DNA from: Oscillospiraceae bacterium
GTDB lineage: Bacteria > Bacillota > Clostridia > UBA1381
Direction of reading: 5' to 3'
DNA: 64,000 nt
Assembly: GCA_022509025.1 (NCBI GenBank)
Contig: JAFLUB010000001.1
Coordinates: forward strand, 28,300 to 92,299
The notes below the pieces were generated by a model. That model was not told where the DNA came from and made no database searches. It saw only the letters and a list, made by a program, of their open reading frames with translations. The translations under genes were made by a program, and so were the position numbers. Shown here piece after piece: positions 29,887 to 38,800 of the stretch. The first letter of the stretch is position 1, and each line of letters opens with the position of its first letter.

Positions 29887-29913
29887 TTTACTACTTTGTA
29901 TATAGATTGTCAA
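29885..29913 (-). promoter_or_regulatory. Promoter of the padR operon
   Basis: Minus strand TTGACA, 17 bases, TAAAAT. Overlaps the PadR operator, consistent with repression. Confidence 0.75.
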
Positions 29914-29931
29914 TATATTTTTACAAAAAAA

Positions 29932-29951
29932 GCTGTGACAAGTGTCACAGC
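29932..29951 (-). terminator. Terminator after the TIGR04076 gene
   Basis: GCTGTGACA (29932-29940) pairs with TGTCACAGC (29943-29951) and the minus strand continues with T7. It ends the long run of genes that starts at purE. Confidence 0.8.
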
Positions 29952-29974
29952 CGTTCTGACTTTATATTAAATTA

Positions 29975-30289
29975 TCATTCCGCGTCCTCGTCCATTGTTT
30001 CAATCAGGAAGCTGACAGGGCGGAACCCGTCATTACAGGAAATCATAGCAGATTTTTTATTTTTCATCCAGCCGTCATATATATCCTCGCCGCCGTAAGC
30101 AAGCGTCATCACAAACGCTGATATACTCTCCCATGCGCTGTCACAAAACCCGTCCGGTTTCTGCCAGCCGTTCGCTATAAACACCTGTCCTTCTTTCATA
30201 TCACACGGATGCAAAATCGGATTTTCATACTTTTCAATCAAATCCGTATAACACGCTGTTCTCATGACGGATATTTTTATCTTTTTCAT
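29975..30289 (-). CDS. TIGR04076-family small protein
   Basis: 104 residues. Matches by eye the TIGR04076 pattern: basic beta-strand start MKKIKISV, PCDMKEGQVF, PDGFCDSAWESI, and a C-terminal SCNDGFRPVSF. Conserved Cys residues at the start, middle and end. Function of the family is unknown; presence in anaerobes with conserved cysteines suggests redox or metal binding, but this is a guess. Last gene before the terminator. Confidence 0.75.
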   Translation of the reverse strand: MKKIKISVMRTACYTDLIEKYENPILHPCDMKEGQVFIANGWQKPDGFCDSAWESISAFVMTLAYGGEDIYDGWMKNKKSAMISCNDGFRPVSFLIETMDEDAE

Positions 30290-30306
30290 TCACTGCCTCC
30301 GCCGTT

Positions 30307-30840
30307 TCAACCCAAAATTGCCTTTGCTTTAAGAATTGCTATAGCCGTTTTCGCGTCGTGAATCTCGTTATCCATAACCATGCGGTAAAGCTCGTCAAGG
30401 TCATATTTCTTCACGTTCAGGAACTCGCCCTCATCAAGATGCTGTCCCACGAACGATAGCCCGCGCGCAAGGTAGATGTTAAGAACCTCTTCGCAGTAGC
30501 CGGGAGTCGCATAGTATGCGCCAAGATGCGTAAACTCCTCCGCGCTGTAGCCTGTTTCTTCGATAAGCTCACGCTTTCCGCATTCGAGCGGATTTTCGCC
30601 ATATTCCAGCTTTCCGGCAGGGATTTCAAGCATCATGCTGCGCGCCGCAATCCTGTACTGGCTCACCATGAATACCTTCCTGTTTTCGTCAACCGCGATA
30701 ACTCCAACACCGCCCGGGTGTGCTATAAGCTCCCTTATCGATGTATTGCCGTCCGGCAGCTCCACATTTTCCACGCGCACCTTTATCACGCGTCCGTCAA
30801 ATATCTGTTCCGTTGATAGTGTCTTTTCCTCAAAATCCAT
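30307..30840 (-). CDS. NUDIX hydrolase, ADP-ribose pyrophosphatase type
   Basis: 177 residues. Nudix box seen near residues 72-94 (GKLEYGENPLECGKRELIEE), with the preceding ARSMMLEIPAGKLE strand typical of ADP-ribose pyrophosphatases. Hydrolyses ADP-ribose to AMP and ribose 5-phosphate in the cytosol. Overlaps the upstream methyltransferase gene by 11 bases, so it is coupled to it. Confidence 0.9.
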   Translation of the reverse strand: MDFEEKTLSTEQIFDGRVIKVRVENVELPDGNTSIRELIAHPGGVGVIAVDENRKVFMVSQYRIAARSMMLEIPAGKLEYGENPLECGKRELIEETGYSAEEFTHLGAYYATPGYCEEVLNIYLARGLSFVGQHLDEGEFLNVKKYDLDELYRMVMDNEIHDAKTAIAILKAKAILG

Positions 30841-31993
30841 AACTTTTTTCCCTTTCCGTGAATCTTTCTACAGCAGGTTTCACACTTAACATCTCTTTCA
30901 GATTCTCATAATCGCGCTTTGATTTTTCGTTTACCTTTCCTGTGTAAACTGCGCGTATCATAATATTTTTCGGTGTTTCCAGAGGTGAAATATATTCAAT
31001 CATACTCACCTTGTACCCCGCCCCTTCAAGGTAAGCCGCGCGTATACCGTCGGTCAGCGTGTCAGCAAGGCGCGCTTTGAGTATTCCATGTCTTGTAATC
31101 GCCTCAAACGGCTCATAGGAATACTGCTTTAAAATATCTTTGTGGCAGCACGGCACAGAAACAATCGCTCTTGACTTTGAGCGTATTCCGAGTGCGAGCG
31201 CCATATCTGTCGCCGTGTCACAAGCGTGGAGCGATATGACTATATCAGGACGTACAGACGGCTCATACTCCGTCAAATCCGCCTTGATAAACTCCATATT
31301 ATTATATCCTAAATTTTTCGCCATGCGCTTTGACGCGTCAATAACAGTCTGGGAATAGTCAACGCCGATAAATCGGCATTTCTTTTTAAGTATTTCCCGC
31401 ATATAAAAATTCATCACGAACGACAGATAGCTTTTTCCGCAGGCTGCGTCGAAAATGACATACTCGTCACGGTCGCCTATTTCCTTCAAAACTCCCTGCA
31501 TAAGCTCCACGAAGTAATCAATCTGATTATATTTTCGTATTTTATCGTTCTTGATTTTCCCGTTCTTTGCAAGTATACCTATTTCAGTAAGCAAATCTGT
31601 TGCAAGCGCGGGATTTACCACATACTCGCGTCCTGTCTGCACAGCGCTCGTTTCATTCACCTGCGAGGTCACGTCCTCGTGACGCATATTAACCTTTTTA
31701 TCGTCCGCATCAATGACTATCCTCGCGCCGCGCTCTGTATAGATTATCTGCGCCGAGTCGTATTTGGGAAACTCGTCCGCGAGTATTTCCCATAGTTCTT
31801 CGCGATTTGTGTTACGCTTTACAGCCTGATAGTCAAGCGTTATTTTATCGCTTTGCAAAATCTTTGCGGGAAAATTTTTCGTGCCTGATTTAAAGTTTAT
31901 CGTTATATCGGTGAAAAAATCCCTGTTTTCCTCCATGCGGCTTAAAAGTCCGGAGAAAAACAGATTGATTTTTGATACGGTTTTCTTGTTCAT
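30830..31993 (-). CDS. Class I SAM-dependent methyltransferase (Methyltransf_32-like)
   Basis: 387 residues. Residues 1-130 form an unassigned N-terminal domain; then the SAM-binding motif FDAACGKSYLSFVM and RFIGVDYSQTVID, followed by ISLHACDTATDMAL and VPCCHKDIL. The HACDTATD and PCCH motifs are features of the Methyltransf_32 group (related to eukaryotic METTL25/GSTCD), whose substrates are poorly known; RNA is a reasonable guess. Sits between dCMP deaminase and NUDIX genes with 11-base spacing. Confidence 0.78.
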   Translation of the reverse strand: MNKKTVSKINLFFSGLLSRMEENRDFFTDITINFKSGTKNFPAKILQSDKITLDYQAVKRNTNREELWEILADEFPKYDSAQIIYTERGARIVIDADDKKVNMRHEDVTSQVNETSAVQTGREYVVNPALATDLLTEIGILAKNGKIKNDKIRKYNQIDYFVELMQGVLKEIGDRDEYVIFDAACGKSYLSFVMNFYMREILKKKCRFIGVDYSQTVIDASKRMAKNLGYNNMEFIKADLTEYEPSVRPDIVISLHACDTATDMALALGIRSKSRAIVSVPCCHKDILKQYSYEPFEAITRHGILKARLADTLTDGIRAAYLEGAGYKVSMIEYISPLETPKNIMIRAVYTGKVNEKSKRDYENLKEMLSVKPAVERFTEREKSYGF

Positions 31994-32004
31994 TCCTTTT
32001 TCCT

Positions 32005-32484
32005 TTACAGCTCTATTGTAAGAGAGCGTCCTGTCGGCTCATATTTACGGTACTTTACGCCTACCATGTCGAACATACGCTTTGACGCCACGTTATCGTC
32101 CGCGCCGTCGTACTTGTCGGACTCGTACACGACCTCGCGTATACCTGACTGTATTATCGCCTTTGCGCATTCATTACAGGGGAACAGCGTCACATACAGC
32201 GTTGCGCCTGCAAGAGAGCCGGAGCTTCGGTTTAAAATAGCATTAAGCTCCGCGTGGCACACGTACATATATTTTGTATCGAGCGGCGCACCCTGACGTT
32301 TCCACGGCATGAGGTCGTCGTCACAGCCCGTTGGCATACCGTTATAGCCCAAAGACAGGATTTTATTCTCGCTGTTCACGATACAGCAGCCCACCTGTGT
32401 GTTTGAGTCCTTACTGCGCTGTGCGCTTAAAAGCGCGATACCCATGAAATATTCGTCCCATGATATGTAGTCGGTCCTTTTCAT
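32005..32484 (-). CDS. dCMP deaminase (ComEB-like)
   Basis: 159 residues from ATG 32484 (GGGAGGAG upstream); the frame to 32523 lies inside the preceding gene. Zinc site seen: HAELNAIL (His and catalytic Glu) and PCNECAKAI (two Cys). N-terminal WDEYFMGIALLSAQRS is typical of dCMP deaminases. Converts dCMP to dUMP for dTMP synthesis. Only 4 bases separate it from the upstream stalk-domain gene. Confidence 0.9.
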   Translation of the reverse strand: MKRTDYISWDEYFMGIALLSAQRSKDSNTQVGCCIVNSENKILSLGYNGMPTGCDDDLMPWKRQGAPLDTKYMYVCHAELNAILNRSSGSLAGATLYVTLFPCNECAKAIIQSGIREVVYESDKYDGADDNVASKRMFDMVGVKYRKYEPTGRSLTIEL

Positions 32485-32488
32485 TGTG

Positions 32489-33367
32489 TTACTCCTCCCG
32501 TACTGTTTCCTGCGGTTCACCAAAGGTATTTGTTGTCTTGTCGAAGGTTATTTCCCCTTCTCCTTTCCGGTGGGAACTATAGGTAAAATTATAGTTTAGA
32601 GTTACTTTGTCATTATTGCTCTCCTTAATCGCTATATTTTTGTATTCCACACCTCTGCCGCCGTTGTATATACTTTCCTCACCATTTATATAATTATAGG
32701 CAATAATCTCACCATACTGGTTAGATGTACCTTTATAATGGTAATTTAGACAGAATATATAATCTCCGTCAATTAAACCGCCTGTAAAGTATTCTACTGT
32801 ATATAATTCCTCGCCGTCCTGCGTATTCTCGTCATTAGCAAACGGCAATCTTATAAGTTTTATCCGCCTTCTATAAGTTAGTTCGACATCTCTTAAAAAA
32901 TAAATCTCATCGCCCGTGACACGTATACTTTCACTTCCAAGCCTGTATACGCGTTCATAACCGCGCGCCTTATCCTTTACAGCGAGATAGTTTATTTTAT
33001 TATCGTCTGTAAACCTATAATATTCCCATACGTTTCCGTTCTTGTCAGGCTTTTCGGTAATAGGAATTATAACCCCCTGTTTACCGGTCATTGACACGGT
33101 ATTGCTGTCACCGTTCCAATAGATTTTCTGTCCGCTCATCTCAGCCAATCTACGCATAGGAAGATATGTAGTGCCGTTATACAAAATGCTTGACGGGGTT
33201 TCGCTTCTGTAATAAATATTCTCGCCCCACTGTATCTCGTCCACTCCGTTTACGTTTATCCGCACGGAGTTAAACAGCGCGTCTATATTTTCCGCAAGTA
33301 CAGGGATTGCAAAAAGCACCGCCGCAATCAGAAATCCGGTTAATACGCCTTTTATATAGTTTTTCAT
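32489..33367 (-). CDS. Secreted or anchored stalk-domain protein
   Basis: 292 residues. N-terminal signal/anchor (GVLTGFLIAAVLFAIPVLAE). Residues about 30-100 are a stalk domain (copper amine oxidase N-like): VRINVNGVDE...NGTTYLPMRRLAEMSGQKIYWNGDSNTV. The rest is a beta-rich, propeller-like region with YxxD and W/Y-rich strands and no recognised catalytic set. Embedded in the nucleotide gene run between purD (12 bases) and dCMP deaminase. Function unknown. Confidence 0.75.
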   Translation of the reverse strand: MKNYIKGVLTGFLIAAVLFAIPVLAENIDALFNSVRINVNGVDEIQWGENIYYRSETPSSILYNGTTYLPMRRLAEMSGQKIYWNGDSNTVSMTGKQGVIIPITEKPDKNGNVWEYYRFTDDNKINYLAVKDKARGYERVYRLGSESIRVTGDEIYFLRDVELTYRRRIKLIRLPFANDENTQDGEELYTVEYFTGGLIDGDYIFCLNYHYKGTSNQYGEIIAYNYINGEESIYNGGRGVEYKNIAIKESNNDKVTLNYNFTYSSHRKGEGEITFDKTTNTFGEPQETVREE

Positions 33368-33379
33368 ATATAATACCTA

Positions 33380-34639
33380 TCAATATTTCTTTATACCTAT
33401 ATCGCTTCTGTGGAATTCGTCCTTAAACGAGATTTTTCCGACAGCCGCATACGCCTTGTCACGTGCTTCGTCGATATTCGCGCCGACTGCGGTAACGCCT
33501 AAAACACGTCCGCCGCTCGTCACGATTTTACCGTCCTTTACAGCTGTTCCCGCATGGAATACGATAACATCACCCGCATTGTCAAGACCCGAAATCTCAT
33601 AGCCCTTTTCATAGCTTACAGGATAACCGCCCGACGCCATAACAACGCATACAGCCGCATTATCCTCCCACTCTATCTCAATCTCGTCAAGACGCTCGTC
33701 AATTATAGCCTCCATGATTTCAACTAAATCTGTCTTTAATCTCGGCAGTACAACCTGTGTTTCAGGGTCACCGAAACGACAGTTGTATTCAATTACCTTA
33801 ACTCCGTTTGCTGTCATCATAAGACCAAAGTAGAGAACGCCCTTGAACGGTCTGCCCTCTCGGGACATTGCTTTTATTGTCGGCAGGAAGATGTTTTCCA
33901 TACACTCCTTCTGCTTAGCCTCGTCATAAAGTCTTGACGGTGAGAACGTACCCATACCGCCTGTGTTAAGACCCTCATCATTGTCATAAGCGCGCTTGTG
34001 GTCCTGAGCACTGACCATAGGCTTCACGGTTTTTCCGTCCGTGAACGCAAGTACGCTTACCTCGGGGCCTGTTAAAAATTCCTCGATAACCACACGGCTG
34101 CCGCTCTTACCGAACTTGCCGCCGTCAATCATATCGCGCACTGCTTCCTCTGCCTCAGCCAAGTCCTGCGCGATTATAACGCCCTTACCAAGCGCTAGTC
34201 CGTCAGCCTTTATTACAGTCGGGAACGAGTTCTGTTCCTTTATGTACGCAATTGCCGCCGCGCTGTCGTCAAATACCTCATAAGCCGCGGTCGGGATATT
34301 ATACTTTTTCATAAGCTCCTTTGAGAACGCCTTGCTGCCCTCGATAATCGCAGCATTAGCGCGCGGACCGAATGCGCGGATTCCCTCTTTTTCAAGCGCG
34401 TCCACCATACCCATTGCAAGCGGATCGTCAGGCGCTACCATTACGAGGTCAACCGCCTTTTCCTTTGCGAGCGCTACCATGCCCTGAATATCGGTTGCGC
34501 TTACATTCACGCACTCCGCTAACTCCGCAATACCGCCGTTACCGGGCGCGCAGTAAATCTTGTCCACCTTCGGTGACTGCGCTATTTTCCATACAATCGT
34601 ATGCTCGCGTCCGCCGCTGCCTACTACTAATATTTTCAT
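33380..34639 (-). CDS. purD: Phosphoribosylamine-glycine ligase
   Basis: 419 residues from ATG 34639 (ACGGAGGAAA upstream). Second step of purine synthesis: phosphoribosylamine + glycine + ATP to GAR. ATP-grasp fold: MKILVVGSGGREH start, glycine-rich KADGLALGKGVIIA near residue 145, and YNCRFGDPETQVVLP near the metal site. Normal length. Downstream of a stalk-domain gene and upstream of another. Confidence 0.97.
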   Translation of the reverse strand: MKILVVGSGGREHTIVWKIAQSPKVDKIYCAPGNGGIAELAECVNVSATDIQGMVALAKEKAVDLVMVAPDDPLAMGMVDALEKEGIRAFGPRANAAIIEGSKAFSKELMKKYNIPTAAYEVFDDSAAAIAYIKEQNSFPTVIKADGLALGKGVIIAQDLAEAEEAVRDMIDGGKFGKSGSRVVIEEFLTGPEVSVLAFTDGKTVKPMVSAQDHKRAYDNDEGLNTGGMGTFSPSRLYDEAKQKECMENIFLPTIKAMSREGRPFKGVLYFGLMMTANGVKVIEYNCRFGDPETQVVLPRLKTDLVEIMEAIIDERLDEIEIEWEDNAAVCVVMASGGYPVSYEKGYEISGLDNAGDVIVFHAGTAVKDGKIVTSGGRVLGVTAVGANIDEARDKAYAAVGKISFKDEFHRSDIGIKKY

Positions 34640-34680
34640 AAAAATTTCCTCCGTTTCAAACCGAATATAGTCATGCATAC

Positions 34681-35805
34681 TTAATTGCTGCCATATGTCT
34701 GAGTCATTGAATATGCAAACGCGTCAATGTCCTCAACCTCATCTTTTTTATCAAACATTCCTATAGTTCCTCTACCAGCTTTTGTTACTTCGCAGAAATA
34801 CCAATGCTCCGAGTCCATGATGTCATTTTCGGCTGTAAAATATCTCGGCTCGCCTTTTTCGGATACAATAACTCCCAAATACTTACACTGAACAAGACTA
34901 TCCGCATCGTTGAATATGACAACGCCCATTTTAATTCCGTTTTCACCATCAAGACAAGTTACTCCCTCAAAAACAGTATCAGCGTCAATCCCTGCCGACT
35001 CAGCTGCTCCGGCAAGATATTTAACTACTGCGTCATCACCTGAAAGGTCTTCCGGTATTTCATATGTAGTTTCAGACTCCATAGCAATTTCTAAAGCATA
35101 AGCCGCAACTGTCTTGTCCCATACTCCAAATACTATATCCGCAAACTTTGCATATGAGTCTAAGTCTTCATATGAGCCTAAATTTCCATAAATTGTATCA
35201 CTGTTTTCAAAAATATACTGAGGCAAAGTCGACTGTTCAAAATCATAACGTATTAGCTCTTTTTTACTATTCAATGTGTTTGTATCTGTCTCTGTAAATT
35301 GGATTCTATCCTGATTTGTAGGAGCAGGTGTAGATTTAGGAGTAGGCGTAGATTCAGGTGATTTAGTTGGCTCAGCGTTAGTTATTATAACACTTTGTGT
35401 TTCACCATCCCATAAAACATCTGCGTCAAAGCTTTCAGATATAGCTCTTACAGGAACAAGAGTTCTTTCACCTATAATTTGAGCCGGAACATCAAGTTCA
35501 ACGGCTGTTCCGTTTTTGTATAGTGTATTGCTGTCAATTGTAATTTCTACCGTATCGTCTCCCTTTACGGCTGACGCTGTTCTTGTGTCCTGATCCCATG
35601 TCACCTCAGCGCCAAGCGCCTCAAATATTGCGCGCATAGGCACAAGCGTTCTCTCACTCTCTATTATAGGATTTACATCAAAATCAAGCTGTTCCCCGTC
35701 AACGTATACCTTTATAACTTCATCTGCGAATACCGTAACGGATGAACTTAACATTACCGCCGCCAATGTCGTAACAGCGGCTTTCCTAAATTTATCGCTC
35801 TTCAT
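34681..35805 (-). CDS. Secreted stalk-domain protein
   Basis: 374 residues. Signal peptide (AAVTTLAAVMLSSSVTVFAD). Two-part stalk domain at about 28-145 (VDGEQLDFDVNPIIESERTL and a second ERTLVPVRAISES repeat), a Pro/Thr linker (PTKSPESTPTPKSTPAPT), then about 200 residues of unassigned alpha/beta sequence. Probably cell-surface. A possible promoter (TTGCTC, 17 bases, TATATA) lies about 50 bases before it. Stands between the AICAR transformylase and purD. Confidence 0.78.
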   Translation of the reverse strand: MKSDKFRKAAVTTLAAVMLSSSVTVFADEVIKVYVDGEQLDFDVNPIIESERTLVPMRAIFEALGAEVTWDQDTRTASAVKGDDTVEITIDSNTLYKNGTAVELDVPAQIIGERTLVPVRAISESFDADVLWDGETQSVIITNAEPTKSPESTPTPKSTPAPTNQDRIQFTETDTNTLNSKKELIRYDFEQSTLPQYIFENSDTIYGNLGSYEDLDSYAKFADIVFGVWDKTVAAYALEIAMESETTYEIPEDLSGDDAVVKYLAGAAESAGIDADTVFEGVTCLDGENGIKMGVVIFNDADSLVQCKYLGVIVSEKGEPRYFTAENDIMDSEHWYFCEVTKAGRGTIGMFDKKDEVEDIDAFAYSMTQTYGSN

Positions 35806-36041
35806 AAAAATTCCTCCATTTTAAGTAAAAAATTTCTATATATAGCAACATACCACCGCAAGAGCAAAATTTACGGCAGCTGTATAAACACTGTGCTCTG
35901 CACGGTGTTTTCCTTTCCGGCGGCATGTACGTCGGAAAGTTCATGTTAAAAAAGTTTCTGCCGGAACTTTTTTAACTTCTTTATTCTGAAATTACCCGAA
36001 AACCACGGTTTTCGGGCAGAGCGCCGCAGGGCGCGACCAAA
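35806..36041. other. Intergenic region with three hairpins
   Basis: No gene. GTTAAAAAAGTT/AACTTTTTTAAC around TCTGCCGG (about 35945-35975) is a bidirectional terminator-like palindrome. CCCGAAAAC-CACG-GTTTTCGGG (about 35993-36014) and GCGCC-GCA-GGGCGC follow directly after the AICAR transformylase stop. Together they probably end or attenuate the purine transcript before the stalk gene. Confidence 0.55.
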
Positions 36042-37214
36042 TTAATGGTGGAATAAACGTATTCCTGTGAACGCCATCGCCATGTTGTACTTGTTACATG
36101 TCTCAATTACATTGTCATCACGAATTGAGCCACCGGGCTGTGCGATTACAGTAACACCGCTCTTTTTCGCGCGCTCAATGTTGTCGCCGAACGGGAAGAA
36201 CGCATCAGAGCCGAGTGCAACGTCCGTATTCTTATCAAGCCATGCGCGCTGCTCTTCTTTTGTGAACACCGCCGGCTTTACCTTGAATATCTTCTCCCAT
36301 GCGCCGTCCGCTAAAACATCGTCATGCTCGTCCGATATATACACGTCAATCGCGTTGTCTCTATCCGCGCGCTTTATGCCGTCCACAAACTGCAATCCGA
36401 GTACCTGCGGAGCCTGACGAAGCCACCAGATGTCAGCCTTGTTTCCCGCAAGACGCGTGCAGTGGATACGCGACTGCTGACCGGCACCGATACCGATAGC
36501 CTGTCCGTCCTTTACGTAGCAAACCGAGTTTGACTGCGTGTACTTTAATGTGATAAGCGCAATTTTGAGGTCGCGCTTTGCTTCGTCTGAAAGCGTTTTG
36601 TTATCTGTCACAATGTTTGATAAAAGCTCATCATTTATGTCAAGCTCATTTCTGCCCTGCTCGAACGTCACGCCGAATACCTGCTTGCGCTCGATTTCTT
36701 CGGGAACGTAGTCAGGGTTAATCTTTAAAATATTATAGTTTCCGTTCTTCTTTGCTTTAAGGATTTCAAGAGCCTCATCACTGTAACCGGGCGCGATTAC
36801 GCCATCGGAAACCTCTTTCTTTATAAGAAGCGCGGTAGCCTTGTCGCACTCGTCCGAAAGAGCGATAAAATCACCAAATGAGGACATTCTGTCCGCGCCT
36901 CTTGCGCGCGCGTATGCGTTTGCAAGAGGTGTAAGCTCTACATCGTCAACAAAGTAAATCTTCTTTAATGTGTCAGAAAGAGGCAGACCAACCGCAGCGC
37001 CCGCCGGTGAAACATGCTTAAATGATGTTGCAGCAGGAAGTCCTGTCGCCTTCTTGAGTTCCTTTACAAGCTGCCAGCCGTTAAGCGCGTCAAGCAAATT
37101 GATGTAGCCGGGCTTTCCGCAGATTGCCTCAAACGGCAGTTCGCCGTTTTCTATAAATACTCTTGACGGCTTCTGGTTTGGGTTGCAGCCGTATTTTAAT
37201 TGTAATTCATTCAT
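36042..37214 (-). CDS. AICAR transformylase (PurH transformylase domain only)
   Basis: 390 residues. Matches the C-terminal formyltransferase domain of PurH, with LKYGCNPNQKPS start, the catalytic KHVSPAGAAVG segment near residue 65 and the C-terminal GSDAFFPFGD and QPGGSIRDD signatures. The N-terminal IMP cyclohydrolase (MGS-like) domain of normal PurH (about 520 residues) is missing, and the start is clean, so it is not a truncation. The cyclohydrolase step is supplied by the separate PurO-type gene two genes upstream. Converts AICAR to FAICAR using 10-formyl-THF. Confidence 0.92.
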   Translation of the reverse strand: MNELQLKYGCNPNQKPSRVFIENGELPFEAICGKPGYINLLDALNGWQLVKELKKATGLPAATSFKHVSPAGAAVGLPLSDTLKKIYFVDDVELTPLANAYARARGADRMSSFGDFIALSDECDKATALLIKKEVSDGVIAPGYSDEALEILKAKKNGNYNILKINPDYVPEEIERKQVFGVTFEQGRNELDINDELLSNIVTDNKTLSDEAKRDLKIALITLKYTQSNSVCYVKDGQAIGIGAGQQSRIHCTRLAGNKADIWWLRQAPQVLGLQFVDGIKRADRDNAIDVYISDEHDDVLADGAWEKIFKVKPAVFTKEEQRAWLDKNTDVALGSDAFFPFGDNIERAKKSGVTVIAQPGGSIRDDNVIETCNKYNMAMAFTGIRLFHH

Positions 37215-37241
37215 TGGTTTATTTTCCTTTCTCTTAGTTAT

Positions 37242-37754
37242 TTAGTGAAAATATTCTTTCGCCTCTTGTCTAATTTTTTCTTCAGATTTACCTGTATAGT
37301 ATACACGCCATTCAAAAACTTCGCTATCTGCACGTAATTCTTGTTCAATATCCTCAGGTAAAAAGTTCATATTAAACATATCCTCAAAAACATCTATAGA
37401 CTTATAATTTACGTCATTAAAATTTTCAAACTCCGCCTCTTCAGTGTTTTCGAAAACTTGTCTCCCCACCTTGTCATAATATGCACACGTATTTAAAGTA
37501 TATATTTTATTTTCTTTCTCGCCTAAAACAATTACGTCACAAAAGGCAACATAACTGTTCGAATTCGGCAGATATTTATTTAATACCAGCTTTTTGATTT
37601 CAGATATTGTGCCGCCTTGTTTATAATCTTTGATTACACCAATCGTTTCATAATCCTCTATCCTATAAAATTCATCGTCAGTGCTTCCACAGGCTGATAT
37701 AAGAAATAATGACATCAATAGCGAAATAATCGTACACATTCTTTTCATATTCAT
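37242..37754 (-). CDS. Small hypothetical lipoprotein
   Basis: 170 residues. Signal with lipobox LISAC at about residue 22, then an acidic, Tyr-rich mature part that I do not recognise. The start overlaps the stop of the IMP cyclohydrolase gene (TAATG), indicating translational coupling; ATG at codon 3 is an alternative. Its place inside a purine operon is odd. Function unknown. Confidence 0.65.
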   Translation of the reverse strand: MNMKRMCTIISLLMSLFLISACGSTDDEFYRIEDYETIGVIKDYKQGGTISEIKKLVLNKYLPNSNSYVAFCDVIVLGEKENKIYTLNTCAYYDKVGRQVFENTEEAEFENFNDVNYKSIDVFEDMFNMNFLPEDIEQELRADSEVFEWRVYYTGKSEEKIRQEAKEYFH

Positions 37755-38491
37755 TACTTATTCTTATTCACAATCCGCGACTGTATATCGCCTGTTTCCA
37801 AATTGATAAATCTCACAAACAGCGAAACCTTATTATCCTCGTTAAGCGCATCCCATAATCCGTTCGTGAATTCGTCAATATCACTCGGAATTTCTACCTT
37901 TTTCGGCTCACCCTCGAATGACGGCAGCGGGCTTCCGTCGCCCATATATGTATGAATAAAATGTCCCTCGCCTGCAATCGGGTTATTATACGCGAATGTA
38001 TAGCGGTTGCATGATGACGGATCACCATCCGCGCTCTTTAAGATTGACATAGCGTAGTTAAAGCCGCCATTCTCAGCATGAATAATTCCCGAAATTCGCG
38101 GCGTATAATTCGGCGCGTCGTCCTCAAATTCACGCGTGCGGAGCGACTGCTCAAAAGTGAGCTGCTTATCCATAAGCTCATAGATTGTGTCTGTCTGGTC
38201 GCCATTCGTCACAATTGTTTTATTGCCTAAAACTCTCACCGGCGCATAGATTATCAGGTGCGGGTCCTCCATTTTTGACGGGTCATGAGCCTGGGTGCGT
38301 ATTCCGTCGCCGTCCTCCACAAATACGCGGTTACGGCTGTTTTCGCTTCTGCCCATAATAAAATACGCCGTCACAGCAGATTTACCGTCAGCTGATTTAC
38401 CTATCACAATTCCGCGTCCGGGGTATGCGTTTGCTTTCAATTCGTCATAAATATTAAGTGTTTTCATATTATTTTTCTCCTTTATATTCAT
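37754..38491 (-). CDS. IMP cyclohydrolase, PurO-type
   Basis: 245 residues (possible internal start at Met9). Resembles archaeal-type PurO / IMP cyclohydrolase (PF07826-like): NAYPGRGIVIGKSADG start, AYFIMGRSENSRNRVFV, the HDPSKMEDPHLIIY segment and AYNNPIAGEGHFIHTY. Closes the ring of FAICAR to IMP, the last step of purine synthesis. Works with the stand-alone transformylase encoded downstream to replace bifunctional PurH. Confidence 0.88.
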   Translation of the reverse strand: MNIKEKNNMKTLNIYDELKANAYPGRGIVIGKSADGKSAVTAYFIMGRSENSRNRVFVEDGDGIRTQAHDPSKMEDPHLIIYAPVRVLGNKTIVTNGDQTDTIYELMDKQLTFEQSLRTREFEDDAPNYTPRISGIIHAENGGFNYAMSILKSADGDPSSCNRYTFAYNNPIAGEGHFIHTYMGDGSPLPSFEGEPKKVEIPSDIDEFTNGLWDALNEDNKVSLFVRFINLETGDIQSRIVNKNK

Positions 38492-38503
38492 TCTTTTAAT
38501 CCG

Positions 38504-38800
38504 TTAAATATTCCATATCCAAAAATAATAACCGGATATAATTGCAAGTAATACATATATACTGAACATAATAATTTGGTTTGCTTCTGTTTTAGATTGT
38601 TTTTTTAATCTGAATAGTATCAATCCTAAAGTTATAATGGCACATATGATTGCCGCTATCCAAAAATAATATATATTAAATGCAATAACCGCCAATGCTT
38701 TATGCACCTCAAACACAGCAGACAGCAACATGCAAATCAAACAGAACACCACATCAACAATAAGAAATCCCCATAATATATTTCTCAGTTTTTTCATCAT
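38504..38800 (-). CDS. Small membrane protein, unknown
   Basis: 98 residues from ATG 38800, which overlaps the purN stop (ATGA) and has AGGAG upstream; the frame to 38848 lies inside purN. Three hydrophobic segments (ILWGFLIVDVVFCLICMLL, FNIYYFWIAAIICAIITLGL, IMFSIYVLLAIISGYYF) with a short basic loop. No family recognised. Translationally coupled to purN, which is unexpected for a membrane protein. Confidence 0.6.
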   Translation of the reverse strand: MMKKLRNILWGFLIVDVVFCLICMLLSAVFEVHKALAVIAFNIYYFWIAAIICAIITLGLILFRLKKQSKTEANQIIMFSIYVLLAIISGYYFWIWNI

